DNA from: Mycobacterium sp. ITM-2016-00317
Lineage (GTDB): Bacteria > Actinomycetota > Actinomycetes > Mycobacteriales > Mycobacteriaceae
Direction of reading: 5' to 3'
DNA: 64,000 nucleotides
NCBI RefSeq assembly: GCF_002968295.1
Contig: NZ_CP134399.1
Span: 930,001-994,000, forward strand
Positions 35,431-43,958 of this stretch are shown here, piece by piece (the first letter of the stretch is position 1; each line of letters opens with the position of its first letter). The translations under genes and the position numbers were made by a program. Under the pieces are notes generated by a model. It worked only from the letters and a program-made list of their open reading frames with translations, was not told where the DNA came from and made no database searches.

Positions 35431-36987
35431 ATGTCAGCCGTCAAGCCCGCAGGACAGTTCGGACCGACGCGTCCCGACCTGTCGTGGACGGGCGAGCAGA
35501 ACCGTTGCCTTCCTACGGGAACCGTCACGCTGCTGCTGGCCGACATCGAAGGTTCCACCCGGCTGTGGGACACCCAGCCCGCGCAGATGGCCGCCGCACT
35601 GGCGACCATGGACCGCGTCGTCGACGAGTTGGCCTACCTCAACAACGGGGTGTGCCCGGTCCAGCAGGGGGAGGGCGACAGCTTCGTCATTGCGTTCACC
35701 CGTGTCGGCGACGCAGTGGCATGCGCATTGGATCTGCAGCTCGCCGCACTGTCGCCGATCCGGCTACGCATCGGCATCCACACCGGCGCCGCCGATCTGC
35801 GCGACGAAGGCAACTACATGGGACCGCTGATGAACCGCGCGGCCCGGCTGCGCGACCTCGGCCACGGCGGACAGATCCTGTTGTCCGCAGCGACAACGCA
35901 TCTCGCCTATGACGTGCTGCCGCCGCAGGCGTGGCTCGAAGACCAGGGTAGCTATCGGCTTCGCGGCCTGACCCGTCCCGAACGTGTCACGCAGCTGTGC
36001 CATCCGGATGCCGGCAACGAGTTCCCGCCCCTACGCTCCGGGCAGATCGGCACGTTTCACCACCGACCAGTGTGCCTGACCGAATTCGTCGGGCGCACTG
36101 GCGAACTGGAGCAACTCGGCACGCTCCTCGACCGGCGCCGGATGATCACTGTGTGCGGACCCGGAGGCGCAGGCAAGACCCGGCTGGCGGTGGAATGCGC
36201 CGACCGTGCGCGCGACCAGTTCGACGACGGCGTGTGGTACGTCGACCTGGCCGGCGTCACGGCCCCGGCCGAGGTGCCGCACGCGGCAGCGCAGGCACTG
36301 GGGTTGGCGGGACCGGTCGACGCGACCGGGGTGGCCCGGCACATCGGGGACCGCAACCTGCTGGTGGTCGTGGACAACTGCGAGCACCTGCTCGACGCCG
36401 GCGCAGCGCTGATCGGTGCGGTGCTGGGTGCCTGCCCCGCGGCGACCGTGCTGGCCACCAGCCGGGAACCGTTGGCGATCAGCGGGGAGCAGCTCTACCG
36501 GGTGCCCCCGATGACGCCGGACGACGCGACCGCTCTGTTCGTCGAGTGCGCACGTCGAGCCGACGCGGCGTTCGCTCTCCGGTCTGACGACCGCGCGACG
36601 GTCGCGCAGATCTGCCGTCGGCTCGATGGGCTGCCGCTGGCGATCGAGATCGCGGCATCACGCAGCCGCACGCTGTCCCTCTGCGAGATCCGCGACGGCC
36701 TTCGTGCCCGGCTCGATGTGCTGCACCCGGGGTGCCGGACGGTGGCGCCCCGGCACCGGACACTGCGGGCCTGCCTCGACTGGTCGTACCGGCTGCTCGG
36801 CGATGCCGAGAAAGCAGTGCTGAGCGACCTCGCCGGTACCGACGGATTCGATGCCGACGGGGCGTCCGGCGTGGTCACTGCGCTGGTCGACAAGTCGCTG
36901 GTGATCTCGGGCAGCCACGACGGCCGCACGCCGTACCGGCTCAGCGAGGCCGTGCGGCAGTACGCCCTGGAGTGCCCGGGACGCTGA
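35431..36987 (+). CDS. Class III nucleotide cyclase fused to NB-ARC ATPase, shortened
   Basis: A 518-residue protein. Residues about 28-190 form the cyclase domain: TLLLADIEGSTRLWD and GEGDSFVIAF carry the two metal-binding Asp, and NRAARLRDLGHGGQILLS follows. Residues about 210-460 form an NB-ARC ATPase: ITVCGPGGAGKTRLAVE (Walker A), LLVVVDNCEHLLDA (Walker B), ATSREPLAISGEQLYRV, LDGLPLAIEIAASR. Mycobacterial relatives such as Rv0386 are about twice as long, with a TPR region and a C-terminal LuxR domain; this one stops after the winged helix (KSLVISGSHDGRTPYRLSEA). It is either a truncated allele or a short natural form. Cyclase product is not determinable. Confidence 0.85.
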   Translation: MSAVKPAGQFGPTRPDLSWTGEQNRCLPTGTVTLLLADIEGSTRLWDTQPAQMAAALATMDRVVDELAYLNNGVCPVQQGEGDSFVIAFTRVGDAVACALDLQLAALSPIRLRIGIHTGAADLRDEGNYMGPLMNRAARLRDLGHGGQILLSAATTHLAYDVLPPQAWLEDQGSYRLRGLTRPERVTQLCHPDAGNEFPPLRSGQIGTFHHRPVCLTEFVGRTGELEQLGTLLDRRRMITVCGPGGAGKTRLAVECADRARDQFDDGVWYVDLAGVTAPAEVPHAAAQALGLAGPVDATGVARHIGDRNLLVVVDNCEHLLDAGAALIGAVLGACPAATVLATSREPLAISGEQLYRVPPMTPDDATALFVECARRADAAFALRSDDRATVAQICRRLDGLPLAIEIAASRSRTLSLCEIRDGLRARLDVLHPGCRTVAPRHRTLRACLDWSYRLLGDAEKAVLSDLAGTDGFDADGASGVVTALVDKSLVISGSHDGRTPYRLSEAVRQYALECPGR

Positions 36988-37093
36988 GCAACTCGCTGGG
37001 CTTGCGCTCTTGTCGCCGGTTCAGGTACCGGCCGGTGACCAGCACCACTACGAAGGGTCCGACCAGGATGGCCAGGGCCAGGAGATCGCTCAT
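36941..37093 (-). CDS. Possible 50-residue single-pass membrane protein
   Basis: From ATG 37093 the minus strand reads MSDLLALAILVGPFVVVLVT followed by GRYLNRRQERKPSELLSVPG, a classic N-out hydrophobic segment with a basic cytosolic tail. Its 3' end overlaps the cyclase gene by 47 bp on the opposite strand. Size and shape recall small regulatory membrane peptides, but no partner transporter is adjacent. It may be fortuitous. Confidence 0.4.
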   Translation of the reverse strand: MSDLLALAILVGPFVVVLVTGRYLNRRQERKPSELLSVPGTPGRTAARPR

Positions 37094-37312
37094 CGAAGAC
37101 TCTCGGCTGCAGGTTCTTTCATGGCTTCGAGTCTCGGCGCCGCGATCGAGACCGCGCCACTGTCTTGACGGCGTCCTTACGGCTTTGCCGGGGATCTTTT
37201 GCGTCTCTTAACGCCTTGAGGCACGGACTCAGAGGCCGCTGGACTATCGGGCGCAGTCCGATCTGCCATCCCGCTGCGCCGACGTTCTGACCCCCGCTGT
37301 CGGTGTTGCTGG

Positions 37313-37318
37313 CTAACA
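37313..37318 (+). promoter_or_regulatory. -10 element (TAACAT) for the NERD helicase gene
   Basis: TAACAT lies 26 bp before GTG 37345. The expected transcript would begin near 37325, leaving a ~20-nt leader that contains the ribosome-binding site GAAGGGGGA. Confidence 0.5.
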
Positions 37319-37344
37319 TCAGCGGCGACGAAGGGGGACGTCGC

Positions 37345-39000
37345 GTGACCATCACTGTCACCGAGACACCGAGGCTGGCCAACGGCGCCGAGCGCAAGGT
37401 CTGGCAGGCTCTGCTCGACCAGCTCGAACCCGAGGACCTGGTGATCCCGGGCAAGCGCGTCACCGACCATCTCAAAGACCACGAGATCGACTTCTTCGTC
37501 GCCATCGAGGGCGCAGGCATCGTGTGCCTGGAGGTCAAGGGCGGCGAGGTCTGGCACGACGGCGACACGTGGCGACAGAAACGCCGCGGCCGCGAAGTCG
37601 AGATCGATCCTGTGCGCCAGGCCCGCGAAGCCTGCTACGCGCTGCGCAGCTTCGTCGAAAACGATCCTCGCTGGAGCCATGGCCGGCTGCGCTGGGACCA
37701 TGTCGTCGTCCTCCCCAACACCGATCTGCCCGACGACTTCGCGCTGCCGGAGTGCCCGCGCTGGAAGGTCGTCGACCGCACCGGCCTGTCCGACATCGGC
37801 GCTCAGCTGCGTCACGTCCTGCACGCCCAGGAACTCGACCGGCCGCTGCTGACCCGCGACGGCATCGCCCAGCTCGGCGAATCGCTCAGCGGCCGCGGGC
37901 TGCCGCAACGCAGCGTCGTGGCCCGTGCGCTCGAAAACGAGGACGCCGCCGACATTCTCACCGAGCACCAGTCGGTCATCCTCGACGCCATCCGGCTGCT
38001 CAACCGGGTCGAGATCCGCGGCGGGGCGGGCAGCGGCAAGACGTTCCTCGCGATGGAACAGGCCCGCCGGCTCGCCCGCGACGGGCAGCGCGTCGCGCTG
38101 GTCTGCTACTCGCACGGCCTCGCCTCCTACCTGGAACGCATCACCGCCACCTGGAACCGCCGCCACCAACCCGCCTACGTCGGCGAATTCCACGACCTCG
38201 GCAAGCGCTGGGGCGCCCCGGAAGGGCCCGACGAATCGCTGCGCACCGACGAGACTGTCCAGTTCTGGGAACACGACCTGCCCGCGCAGATGACCGACCT
38301 GGCAAGCGGATTGGAGGCGGGACACCGTTTCGACGCGATCGTCGTCGACGAGGCGCAGGACTTCGCCGACGCGTGGTGGGATCCGCTGCTGGCCGCGCTG
38401 AAAGACGACGAGACGGGCGGCCTGTACGTGTTCACCGACGAAGGCCAGCGCGTGTTCAGCCGGCACGGCTCACCACCCGTGCCGCTGGTTCCGCTGGTGC
38501 TCGACCACAATCTGCGCAACACCCGCCAGATCGCCAACGCGTTCCAGCCGCTCGTGGATCACCCGATGCGGTTCCTCGGCGGCGAGGGCCCGGCGGTCAA
38601 GTACGTGCCGTGCACGCGCGCGGACGCCATGGGCGCCGGGGACGACGAGATCGAGCTACTTCTCGAACAGGGCTGGCGCCCTGAGGACGTCGCGCTGCTG
38701 ACCACAGGAACCCGGCATCCCGAACAGCGGGAACGCCAGGCCGCGGGCAGCGCCGCCTACTGGGACAGCTTCTGGGATGCCGATCAGGTGTTCTACGGCC
38801 ACGTGCTCGGATTCAAGGGCCTGGAACGCCGCGCGGTCGTGCTCGTCGTCAACGAGGAGCACGCGTTCGAACGCTCCCGGGAACGACTGTATGTCGGATT
38901 GTCCAGGGCACGAGACCAACTCGTCGTCTGCGGCGATCCGGACTTCCTGCGCGAGGTCGGCGGACCGGACCTCGCCCGGCGACTGAACATCCCTGGCTAG
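37345..39000 (+). CDS. NERD domain-UvrD-like helicase
   Basis: A 551-residue protein. The N-terminal NERD nuclease-related domain (about 10-135) has GAERKVWQALL, EIDFFVAIEGAGIVCLEVKG with the D-(E/V)-K core, and ARQACYAL-type helix (RQAREACYALRSF). The SF1 helicase follows: RGGAGSGKTFLAMEQARRLA (Walker A), IVVDEAQDFADAWWDPLL (Walker B), DHNLRNTRQIANAF, and ERLYVGLSRARDQLVVCGDP (motif VI). It probably acts on DNA ends or structures; NERD-helicases occur in housekeeping and in defence settings. GTG 37345 follows GAAGGGGGA. A decayed fragment of a sister gene lies at 20290-20560. Confidence 0.87.
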   Translation: MTITVTETPRLANGAERKVWQALLDQLEPEDLVIPGKRVTDHLKDHEIDFFVAIEGAGIVCLEVKGGEVWHDGDTWRQKRRGREVEIDPVRQAREACYALRSFVENDPRWSHGRLRWDHVVVLPNTDLPDDFALPECPRWKVVDRTGLSDIGAQLRHVLHAQELDRPLLTRDGIAQLGESLSGRGLPQRSVVARALENEDAADILTEHQSVILDAIRLLNRVEIRGGAGSGKTFLAMEQARRLARDGQRVALVCYSHGLASYLERITATWNRRHQPAYVGEFHDLGKRWGAPEGPDESLRTDETVQFWEHDLPAQMTDLASGLEAGHRFDAIVVDEAQDFADAWWDPLLAALKDDETGGLYVFTDEGQRVFSRHGSPPVPLVPLVLDHNLRNTRQIANAFQPLVDHPMRFLGGEGPAVKYVPCTRADAMGAGDDEIELLLEQGWRPEDVALLTTGTRHPEQRERQAAGSAAYWDSFWDADQVFYGHVLGFKGLERRAVVLVVNEEHAFERSRERLYVGLSRARDQLVVCGDPDFLREVGGPDLARRLNIPG

Positions 39001-39012
39001 GCTCTCGGCGAA

Positions 39013-39450
39013 TCACTGATCCGCCGATTGTGGCTCCTCCGGGTCTTTGTCCGCCCAGTCGCCCAGGCGGAGTTCCTTCTCCTTACGTTCGATGTAGTCG
39101 AAGTCGATGAGGTGGAGGGCGTAGCTGACGCCTTGCACACACAGCGTCAGTGTTTCCAGATCACACCAATAGGTGTGCATATCGGCCGCACTGATCGCGG
39201 GCGTCGCCGAACCGGCCATGTGGGTGAATTCCCGGATGGTTCCGTCCGCATAGCGCGCGAGTTCGACGGCGGTTTCCCAGAAGCCGGCCCGACAGTCAAT
39301 CGGAGTGGTGGTGATCCGTATGACGCCCACTCCCTCGATAGGCACCTTGGTGCGAAGTTCATTCGGTAGCTGCCGGATCTGGAGAGACTGTGGCCCGAAG
39401 TAGTCGCCGCAGCCGTGTTCGCAGACTTGTCCTGGCAGTTCGGCATGCAT
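39013..39450 (-). CDS. Hypothetical protein
   Basis: A 145-residue soluble protein: an N-terminal Cys/His cluster (CEHGCGDYFGPQS), a beta-rich body (GVGVIRITTTPIDCRAGFWE, TYWCDLETLTLCVQGVSYAL) and a charged tail (YIERKEKELRLGDWADKDPE). It may bind a metal. It is the last gene of a minus-strand run behind two small membrane proteins and an ESX substrate gene, 30 bp downstream, so co-transcription is possible. No family recognised. Confidence 0.65.
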   Translation of the reverse strand: MHAELPGQVCEHGCGDYFGPQSLQIRQLPNELRTKVPIEGVGVIRITTTPIDCRAGFWETAVELARYADGTIREFTHMAGSATPAISAADMHTYWCDLETLTLCVQGVSYALHLIDFDYIERKEKELRLGDWADKDPEEPQSADQ

Positions 39451-39480
39451 ATGGCAATTCTATTGGGCCACAACGACAAT

Positions 39481-39747
39481 TCAGCGAAGTCCAGCCCCCG
39501 CGAACATCAACACCACAAAGAGGATCTCGAACGCGATCACGCCCAGCATCGCGATGAGCGCGCCCTTCGCGAACTCGAAGTGCCCCTTCACCGGCGCCAG
39601 TGCGGCGACGCCGGCCACGAACAACGGAAACAGGGGTGCGAACGGCCAGAAGACCCCCATCGTCAGGCACACCGACGCGAACCCCACGAAGAACCCCGTC
39701 AGCAGGACGGCCGGCCGCTGGGCACGAACGACTTCCGGATTCGTCAT
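39481..39747 (-). CDS. Small membrane protein
   Basis: An 88-residue protein with about three hydrophobic segments: PAVLLTGFFVGFASVCLTMG, FAPLFPLFVAGVAALAPV and GALIAMLGVIAFEILFVVLM. ATG 39747 overlaps the stop codon of the upstream gene (ATGA), which supports coupling. It is an integral inner-membrane protein of unknown role; its partner gene is of the same size class. Confidence 0.7.
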   Translation of the reverse strand: MTNPEVVRAQRPAVLLTGFFVGFASVCLTMGVFWPFAPLFPLFVAGVAALAPVKGHFEFAKGALIAMLGVIAFEILFVVLMFAGAGLR

Positions 39748-40073
39748 ACCGATGCTCCCAGATCCACCAGCAACCCGGCCGCGCTGAACACCCCCACCGG
39801 CACGATCCCGGTGAGCGGGGCCAAGATCAATCCAGCGCCACGACAACGCTTTTCAGCGGAACCGCCGCGCCGGTAGAGAAGCACCCCGATCGTCAGCAGC
39901 GTGGCGCCCACAACCGCGACCGCCACCCACGCGGCGACCGCCCCGTCGGACGCGATCAGCGTGTAGACGGTCACCGCCCAGAACGCCGCCCCCGCCAGCG
40001 CCCCGATCACTGCCGCACGCGTCCAGTCGATCACCGCATCAGCCTTCCCATCCGTGGATTGTAGGTACTTCAC
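39744..40073 (-). CDS. Small membrane protein
   Basis: A 109-residue protein with three hydrophobic segments: AAVIGALAGAAFWAVTVYTL, AAWVAVAVVGATLLTIGVLL and LILAPLTGIVPVGVFSAAGL, and a short cytosolic loop with CRG. It starts 3 bp after the stop of the EspA/EspE-like gene and overlaps the following membrane gene by 4 bp. The tight spacing suggests that it works with the secreted substrate or its assembly (inference). Confidence 0.7.
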   Translation of the reverse strand: MKYLQSTDGKADAVIDWTRAAVIGALAGAAFWAVTVYTLIASDGAVAAWVAVAVVGATLLTIGVLLYRRGGSAEKRCRGAGLILAPLTGIVPVGVFSAAGLLVDLGASV

Positions 40074-40076
40074 GCG

Positions 40077-41561
40077 TCAGCGACCCGGGAGAAACTCGGT
40101 GCCCTGCAGCGGTGTGTACACCCGCACCGCCGGTGCCTCACCGGCCGGGCCGAACGGGGTGAAGTTCCCCGGCGGCACGACCGACATCGGCGGCGTCACC
40201 GGCACCGGAGCAGGCTCAGCCACGCCCGGTATCGAAGGCGGAACGATCTGCGGAACAACGCTGTTGAAGCTCGGCACCACGGTCGGATCGCCGACGTCCT
40301 TGTCGAACGGCAGACCGGCCAGCGGTCCGGCGGCGTTGTCGAAGAACGTCGGCCACTCCTGCAGCAGCGTGGTCGTCGTCCCGGCGCGGTCGCTGTAGGC
40401 CTCCAGCGCGGGGAACGTCGTCACGTCATCGCCGCCCATCCGGGGGCCGGTGTCCGACGGGACGATGCCCAGCGCGCCGTTCACGCTGATACCCGATCCC
40501 TTGGCCAGACCCTCACCGCCCGGCGAGAACGGATCCGCAGCGTTGTACCGGATCAACACCCCGCCGTCGGAGGTCTGCACCGCACCGATCGACGGCGTGC
40601 CCGTGCGCACCTGCCCGGTGTCCACGTTGATCGACGGGTTCTGCCGCGCCACCACGATGCCGTTGTCGAAGTCGGTGTAGATCGCGACCCGCGACGCCTC
40701 CGGCCCCGCAGTGGGGGAGAAGCCCCGGTTGTCCCCGAGGTTGTTGTCGTAGGGCGGTAATCCCGCCGTCGGTGCCCACACGTCCTCGCTCGGGATGAAC
40801 AGATTGGTGCGCACCACCCCCTGTCCGGGCACCGGTTCGATCCGGCCGACCACGACGTTGGCCTCCACGCCCCGGTATTTGGGGTCGTAGCTGTGCGGGT
40901 CGAGGGCCGAGGCCGTCAGCCAATCGCTGTCGCTGACCGGGTTGCGCCCGAACACCTCCCGGAACGCGGCGACCTGGTTCTCGGTGCGTTCGGACTCGTC
41001 GAGTGCGTCACTGCCGGGTGCCGGGGTCTCCGGCGGGCCGCCGAACTTCTGGCCCGCCCCCAGCGCCTGGAACTCGCCGCCGATGGTGGCGATGGAGCCG
41101 CCGACGGTGTTCAGCTCGGCGTTGGCTCGGGTGAGGACCTCGGCGACCTCCGTGAGCCCCCTCTGCACGATCGGCGCCATCATCAGCTCTCCGGCCCGGT
41201 TGCGCGGCAGGCTCGCCGCGGCCGCCATCACCCACTCGCGGATCGCGTCCAGGTTCTGCCGCCCGGCTGTCACGATGTGCGCTGACCGGTCGACCTGTTC
41301 AGCCAGCCGTTGGTCGAGCGCGCCCAGTTCACGGACGACGCACTGGTGGTCGGTATTCGTCCTGCCGTACGCCGTGGCCGCCCCACCGGACCAGTGCCCG
41401 GCGGGCGAGGCCCGGTCGAGCTCGTCGGTCAACCGCTGCAGAGCAAAGCTGTGGTCGTAGGACGCACCCGGCTGCGGGGTGCCGGATCCGAAGGTCGCCC
41501 GCGCCTTGGCCCACGTCGACAGGAACGCCCCGAGTGCGCTCACCCCTGCCATGATTCTCAT
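40077..41561 (-). CDS. EspA/EspE-like ESX effector
   Basis: A 494-residue protein. The N-terminal ~150 residues match the EspA/EspE pattern: FLSTWAKARATFGSGTPQPG, YDHSFALQRLTDELDRASPA, WSGGAATAYGRTNTDH (WxG turn), AGRQNLDAIREWVMAAAASL. No Sec signal peptide is present, as expected for type VII export. The central ~220 residues (RTNLFIPSEDVWAPTAGLPP, RVAIYTDFDNGIVVARQNPS) form a beta-rich domain I do not recognise, perhaps the effector part. The C-terminus is proline-rich (PGVAEPAPVPVTPPMSVVPP). ATG 41561 overlaps the stop of the 51-residue gene by one base (TAATG). Confidence 0.8.
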   Translation of the reverse strand: MRIMAGVSALGAFLSTWAKARATFGSGTPQPGASYDHSFALQRLTDELDRASPAGHWSGGAATAYGRTNTDHQCVVRELGALDQRLAEQVDRSAHIVTAGRQNLDAIREWVMAAAASLPRNRAGELMMAPIVQRGLTEVAEVLTRANAELNTVGGSIATIGGEFQALGAGQKFGGPPETPAPGSDALDESERTENQVAAFREVFGRNPVSDSDWLTASALDPHSYDPKYRGVEANVVVGRIEPVPGQGVVRTNLFIPSEDVWAPTAGLPPYDNNLGDNRGFSPTAGPEASRVAIYTDFDNGIVVARQNPSINVDTGQVRTGTPSIGAVQTSDGGVLIRYNAADPFSPGGEGLAKGSGISVNGALGIVPSDTGPRMGGDDVTTFPALEAYSDRAGTTTTLLQEWPTFFDNAAGPLAGLPFDKDVGDPTVVPSFNSVVPQIVPPSIPGVAEPAPVPVTPPMSVVPPGNFTPFGPAGEAPAVRVYTPLQGTEFLPGR

Positions 41562-41716
41562 TATCGGCCCGCTCCGGCACCGGCGGCCGCACCAATCTGG
41601 AACTGTTCTGAAGCTTGCTGGATCTCCCTCGCGGGGCCGTGAAGTGACGCAACGTTCGACCGATAGCCGGGGTCAACCGTTACGTCGATCAAGGATTTGA
41701 CCAGCTCATCCAACAT
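41561..41716 (-). CDS. 51-residue protein leading the ESX substrate operon
   Basis: ATG 41716 opens a frame reading MLDELVKSLIDVTVDPGYRS, NVASLHGPAREIQQASEQFQ, IGAAAGAGAGR. Its stop TAA shares a base with the ATG of the EspA/EspE-like gene, strong evidence of coupling. The sequence is helical and amphipathic, like a small co-secreted or chaperone partner; such genes often precede EspA/EspE-type genes. It is too short to be called by usual length cut-offs. GTG 41719 is an alternative start. Confidence 0.65.
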   Translation of the reverse strand: MLDELVKSLIDVTVDPGYRSNVASLHGPAREIQQASEQFQIGAAAGAGAGR

Positions 41717-41780
41717 CACGTCATGGTTACGTCATTGAAACGGGAACGGTCGTTAGGCGGCAGTGGGTTATTAACACATC

Positions 41781-41786
41781 TATTAT
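41781..41786 (+). promoter_or_regulatory. AT-rich -10 (TATTAT) for the GAF-EAL-PAS-GGDEF gene
   Basis: TATTAT is followed by 8 nt and ATG 41795 in an unusually AT-rich patch (nt 41768-41797). This favours a leaderless start at 41795 over the in-frame start at 41723. Confidence 0.45.
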
Positions 41787-41794
41787 TTTTTGAA

Positions 41795-43948
41795 ATGTGG
41801 GTCGAACAGGTGCCGGGGCACCTCTCCGGGGACGAACCGGAGATCCCCGTCGATCTCGTTCGAACACTGCTGGGCGTGCTGCGGCAACGCCTCGGACTGG
41901 ACGCCGCGTGGCTCTCCGTCTTCGAGGACGGCATGCAGGTGATCGAGGTACTCGACGGCAACGCCACTGATCTCGGCGTTTCCCCAGGTCAGCGCTACCA
42001 GTTGTCCGAGTCCTACTGTGTGCGCGTCATCAACGGCCGGCTCCCGGCGGTCATCCCCGACACCTCGGCCGACCAGATCACCGCCGCGTTGCCGATCACC
42101 CGCGACTCGGGTCTGGGCGCCTATGTCGGTGTGCCGGTGCTCGGTGAGGCCGGCGCGACGGTCGGCATGGTCTGCGTGGTGAGCCGCGAGGCGAAGCCCG
42201 ACCTCGCCGAGGAAGACCTGCGCATCGTCAAACAGGTCGCCGATCTGATCGGCACCCTGATCGACTCGCCGCCCGGCAGCGCCGACCCCACCGTCGAGCA
42301 GCGCAAGGCGATCCGGCGGGTGGTGTCGGAACGGGACTTCGAGGTCGTCTTCCAGTCCATCCATGACGCCTCCTCCGGCAAGGTGGTCGGCGTCGAGGCG
42401 CTCGCCCGCTTCCCGTGCGAACCGTTCCGGCCCGACAAGTTCTTCGAGCAGGCCGCCCTGCAAGGGCTCGGCATCGAGCTGGAGACGGCGATCGTCAGCC
42501 GGGTGCTGACGTTGATCCCGCAGCTTCCCGAGGACGCGTTCGTGGCGATGAACATCTCCCCGGCCGCGGCGCTGGCCGTGCCCTGGCATGAGCTGCTCGC
42601 CGATGTGGACCCGTCGCGCATCGTCCTGGAGATCACCGAGCACGATGCCGTCCCGAATTACGGGGCGCTCGACGACGCGCTCGACGAGTGCCGGGCGCGC
42701 GGTATGCGGGTGGCCATCGACGACGTCGGCGCGGGTTTCGCCTCGTTCTCCCATGTCCTGGAATTGGCCCCCGAGTTCGTCAAGATCGACCAGTCGATCA
42801 CCCGGCATATCGACGTCGACGACGCCCGCCGCAGACTGGCGCAGGCCATCGCGCAGTTCGCCGGTCAGATCGGGGCGACGGTGATCGCCGAGGGTGTGGA
42901 AACCCAGGGGGAACTCGACGCCGTCGTCGCCTCCGGTATCAGTTGGGCGCAGGGTTACTGCCTCAGTCGGCCCAAGCCGCACACTCACGGCTTTCGCGTC
43001 GCGCAGGCGACCGCCGCGCCAGTGGAATCCGCGCCCACCGCGGTAGATCTGTTGGGGGAGCGGCCCTTCGAACTGGCGCTGGCGCATTCACCGATCGGGA
43101 TGGCCGTCGTCGGCCTGGACGGCAAGTTCCTGCGCACCAACCGGGCGCTGCGCACGATGCTGGGATACAGCCGACGGGCGTTGGCGGAGCTCACTTTTCA
43201 GGAGATCACCCACCCCGACGATCTGGACTCCGATCTGACCCTGGTCGCCGAGTGTCTGGCCCGTCGCCGCCGCTCGTACCGCATCGACAAGCGGTACATC
43301 GCCGCCGACGGGCACGTCGTGTGGTGCGCGCTGACCGCCGTGCTGGTGCACGCCCCGCGGGACCGCCCGCTGTGCTTCGTCTCCCAGATCGTCGACGTCA
43401 CCGCCGAGCGTGTCCGCGCCGCCGACCTGGCCCGGCAGGCGGCCACCGACCCGCTGACCGCGATCGCCAACCGGTCCGCCGGCTGGAGCAGGCTCGAAGA
43501 GCTCGACGCCAACGACGACGGCTACGGCGTGTTGTTCTGCGACATCGAACGATTCAAGTCGATCAACGACAGTCGCGGCCACCACGCCGGCGATCAACTC
43601 CTCATCGAAGTCGCCACCCGACTGCTCGCCGCCGTCGGGGACGAGCACCTCGTGGTCCGGTGGGGTGGTGACGAATTCCTGGTCATCACCGACATCGTCG
43701 ACGACCACGAGCTGGGCCTGCTGGCCGCGCAGATCGCCGGGCAGCTCGGCGCCGAACCCATCGCGCTGACTGGTGGCACGACGGTGCCGGTGACCCTGAC
43801 CATCGGCGTCGCCGCCCACCGCCCGGGTGACGGCCGAAGCGTCGACGCCGTCCTCGACCGGGCCGACCATGCCATGTACGAACAGCGGCGCCGGCACCGG
43901 AACACCCACTGGTACGCGCGCGCCGACGCGATCGGGATGGCGGAGTAG
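41795..43948 (+). CDS. Cyclic-di-GMP enzyme with GAF-EAL-PAS-GGDEF order
   Basis: A 717-residue protein from ATG 41795. A GAF domain (about 15-165) is followed by an EAL domain (about 175-420) with VVGVEALARF, EITEHD, IDDVGAGFASFSH, KIDQSI and IAEGVETQG, which looks active. A PAS domain (about 440-565: SPIGMAVVGLDGKFLRTNRA) and a GGDEF domain (about 570-710) with RWGGDEFLVI follow, also intact. The EAL-before-GGDEF order is less common. It may make or break cyclic-di-GMP depending on the sensory domains. It is soluble. It is divergent from the ESX substrate operon across a short shared promoter region. Confidence 0.88.
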   Translation: MWVEQVPGHLSGDEPEIPVDLVRTLLGVLRQRLGLDAAWLSVFEDGMQVIEVLDGNATDLGVSPGQRYQLSESYCVRVINGRLPAVIPDTSADQITAALPITRDSGLGAYVGVPVLGEAGATVGMVCVVSREAKPDLAEEDLRIVKQVADLIGTLIDSPPGSADPTVEQRKAIRRVVSERDFEVVFQSIHDASSGKVVGVEALARFPCEPFRPDKFFEQAALQGLGIELETAIVSRVLTLIPQLPEDAFVAMNISPAAALAVPWHELLADVDPSRIVLEITEHDAVPNYGALDDALDECRARGMRVAIDDVGAGFASFSHVLELAPEFVKIDQSITRHIDVDDARRRLAQAIAQFAGQIGATVIAEGVETQGELDAVVASGISWAQGYCLSRPKPHTHGFRVAQATAAPVESAPTAVDLLGERPFELALAHSPIGMAVVGLDGKFLRTNRALRTMLGYSRRALAELTFQEITHPDDLDSDLTLVAECLARRRRSYRIDKRYIAADGHVVWCALTAVLVHAPRDRPLCFVSQIVDVTAERVRAADLARQAATDPLTAIANRSAGWSRLEELDANDDGYGVLFCDIERFKSINDSRGHHAGDQLLIEVATRLLAAVGDEHLVVRWGGDEFLVITDIVDDHELGLLAAQIAGQLGAEPIALTGGTTVPVTLTIGVAAHRPGDGRSVDAVLDRADHAMYEQRRRHRNTHWYARADAIGMAE

Positions 43949-43958
43949 CGGGTCGGCT

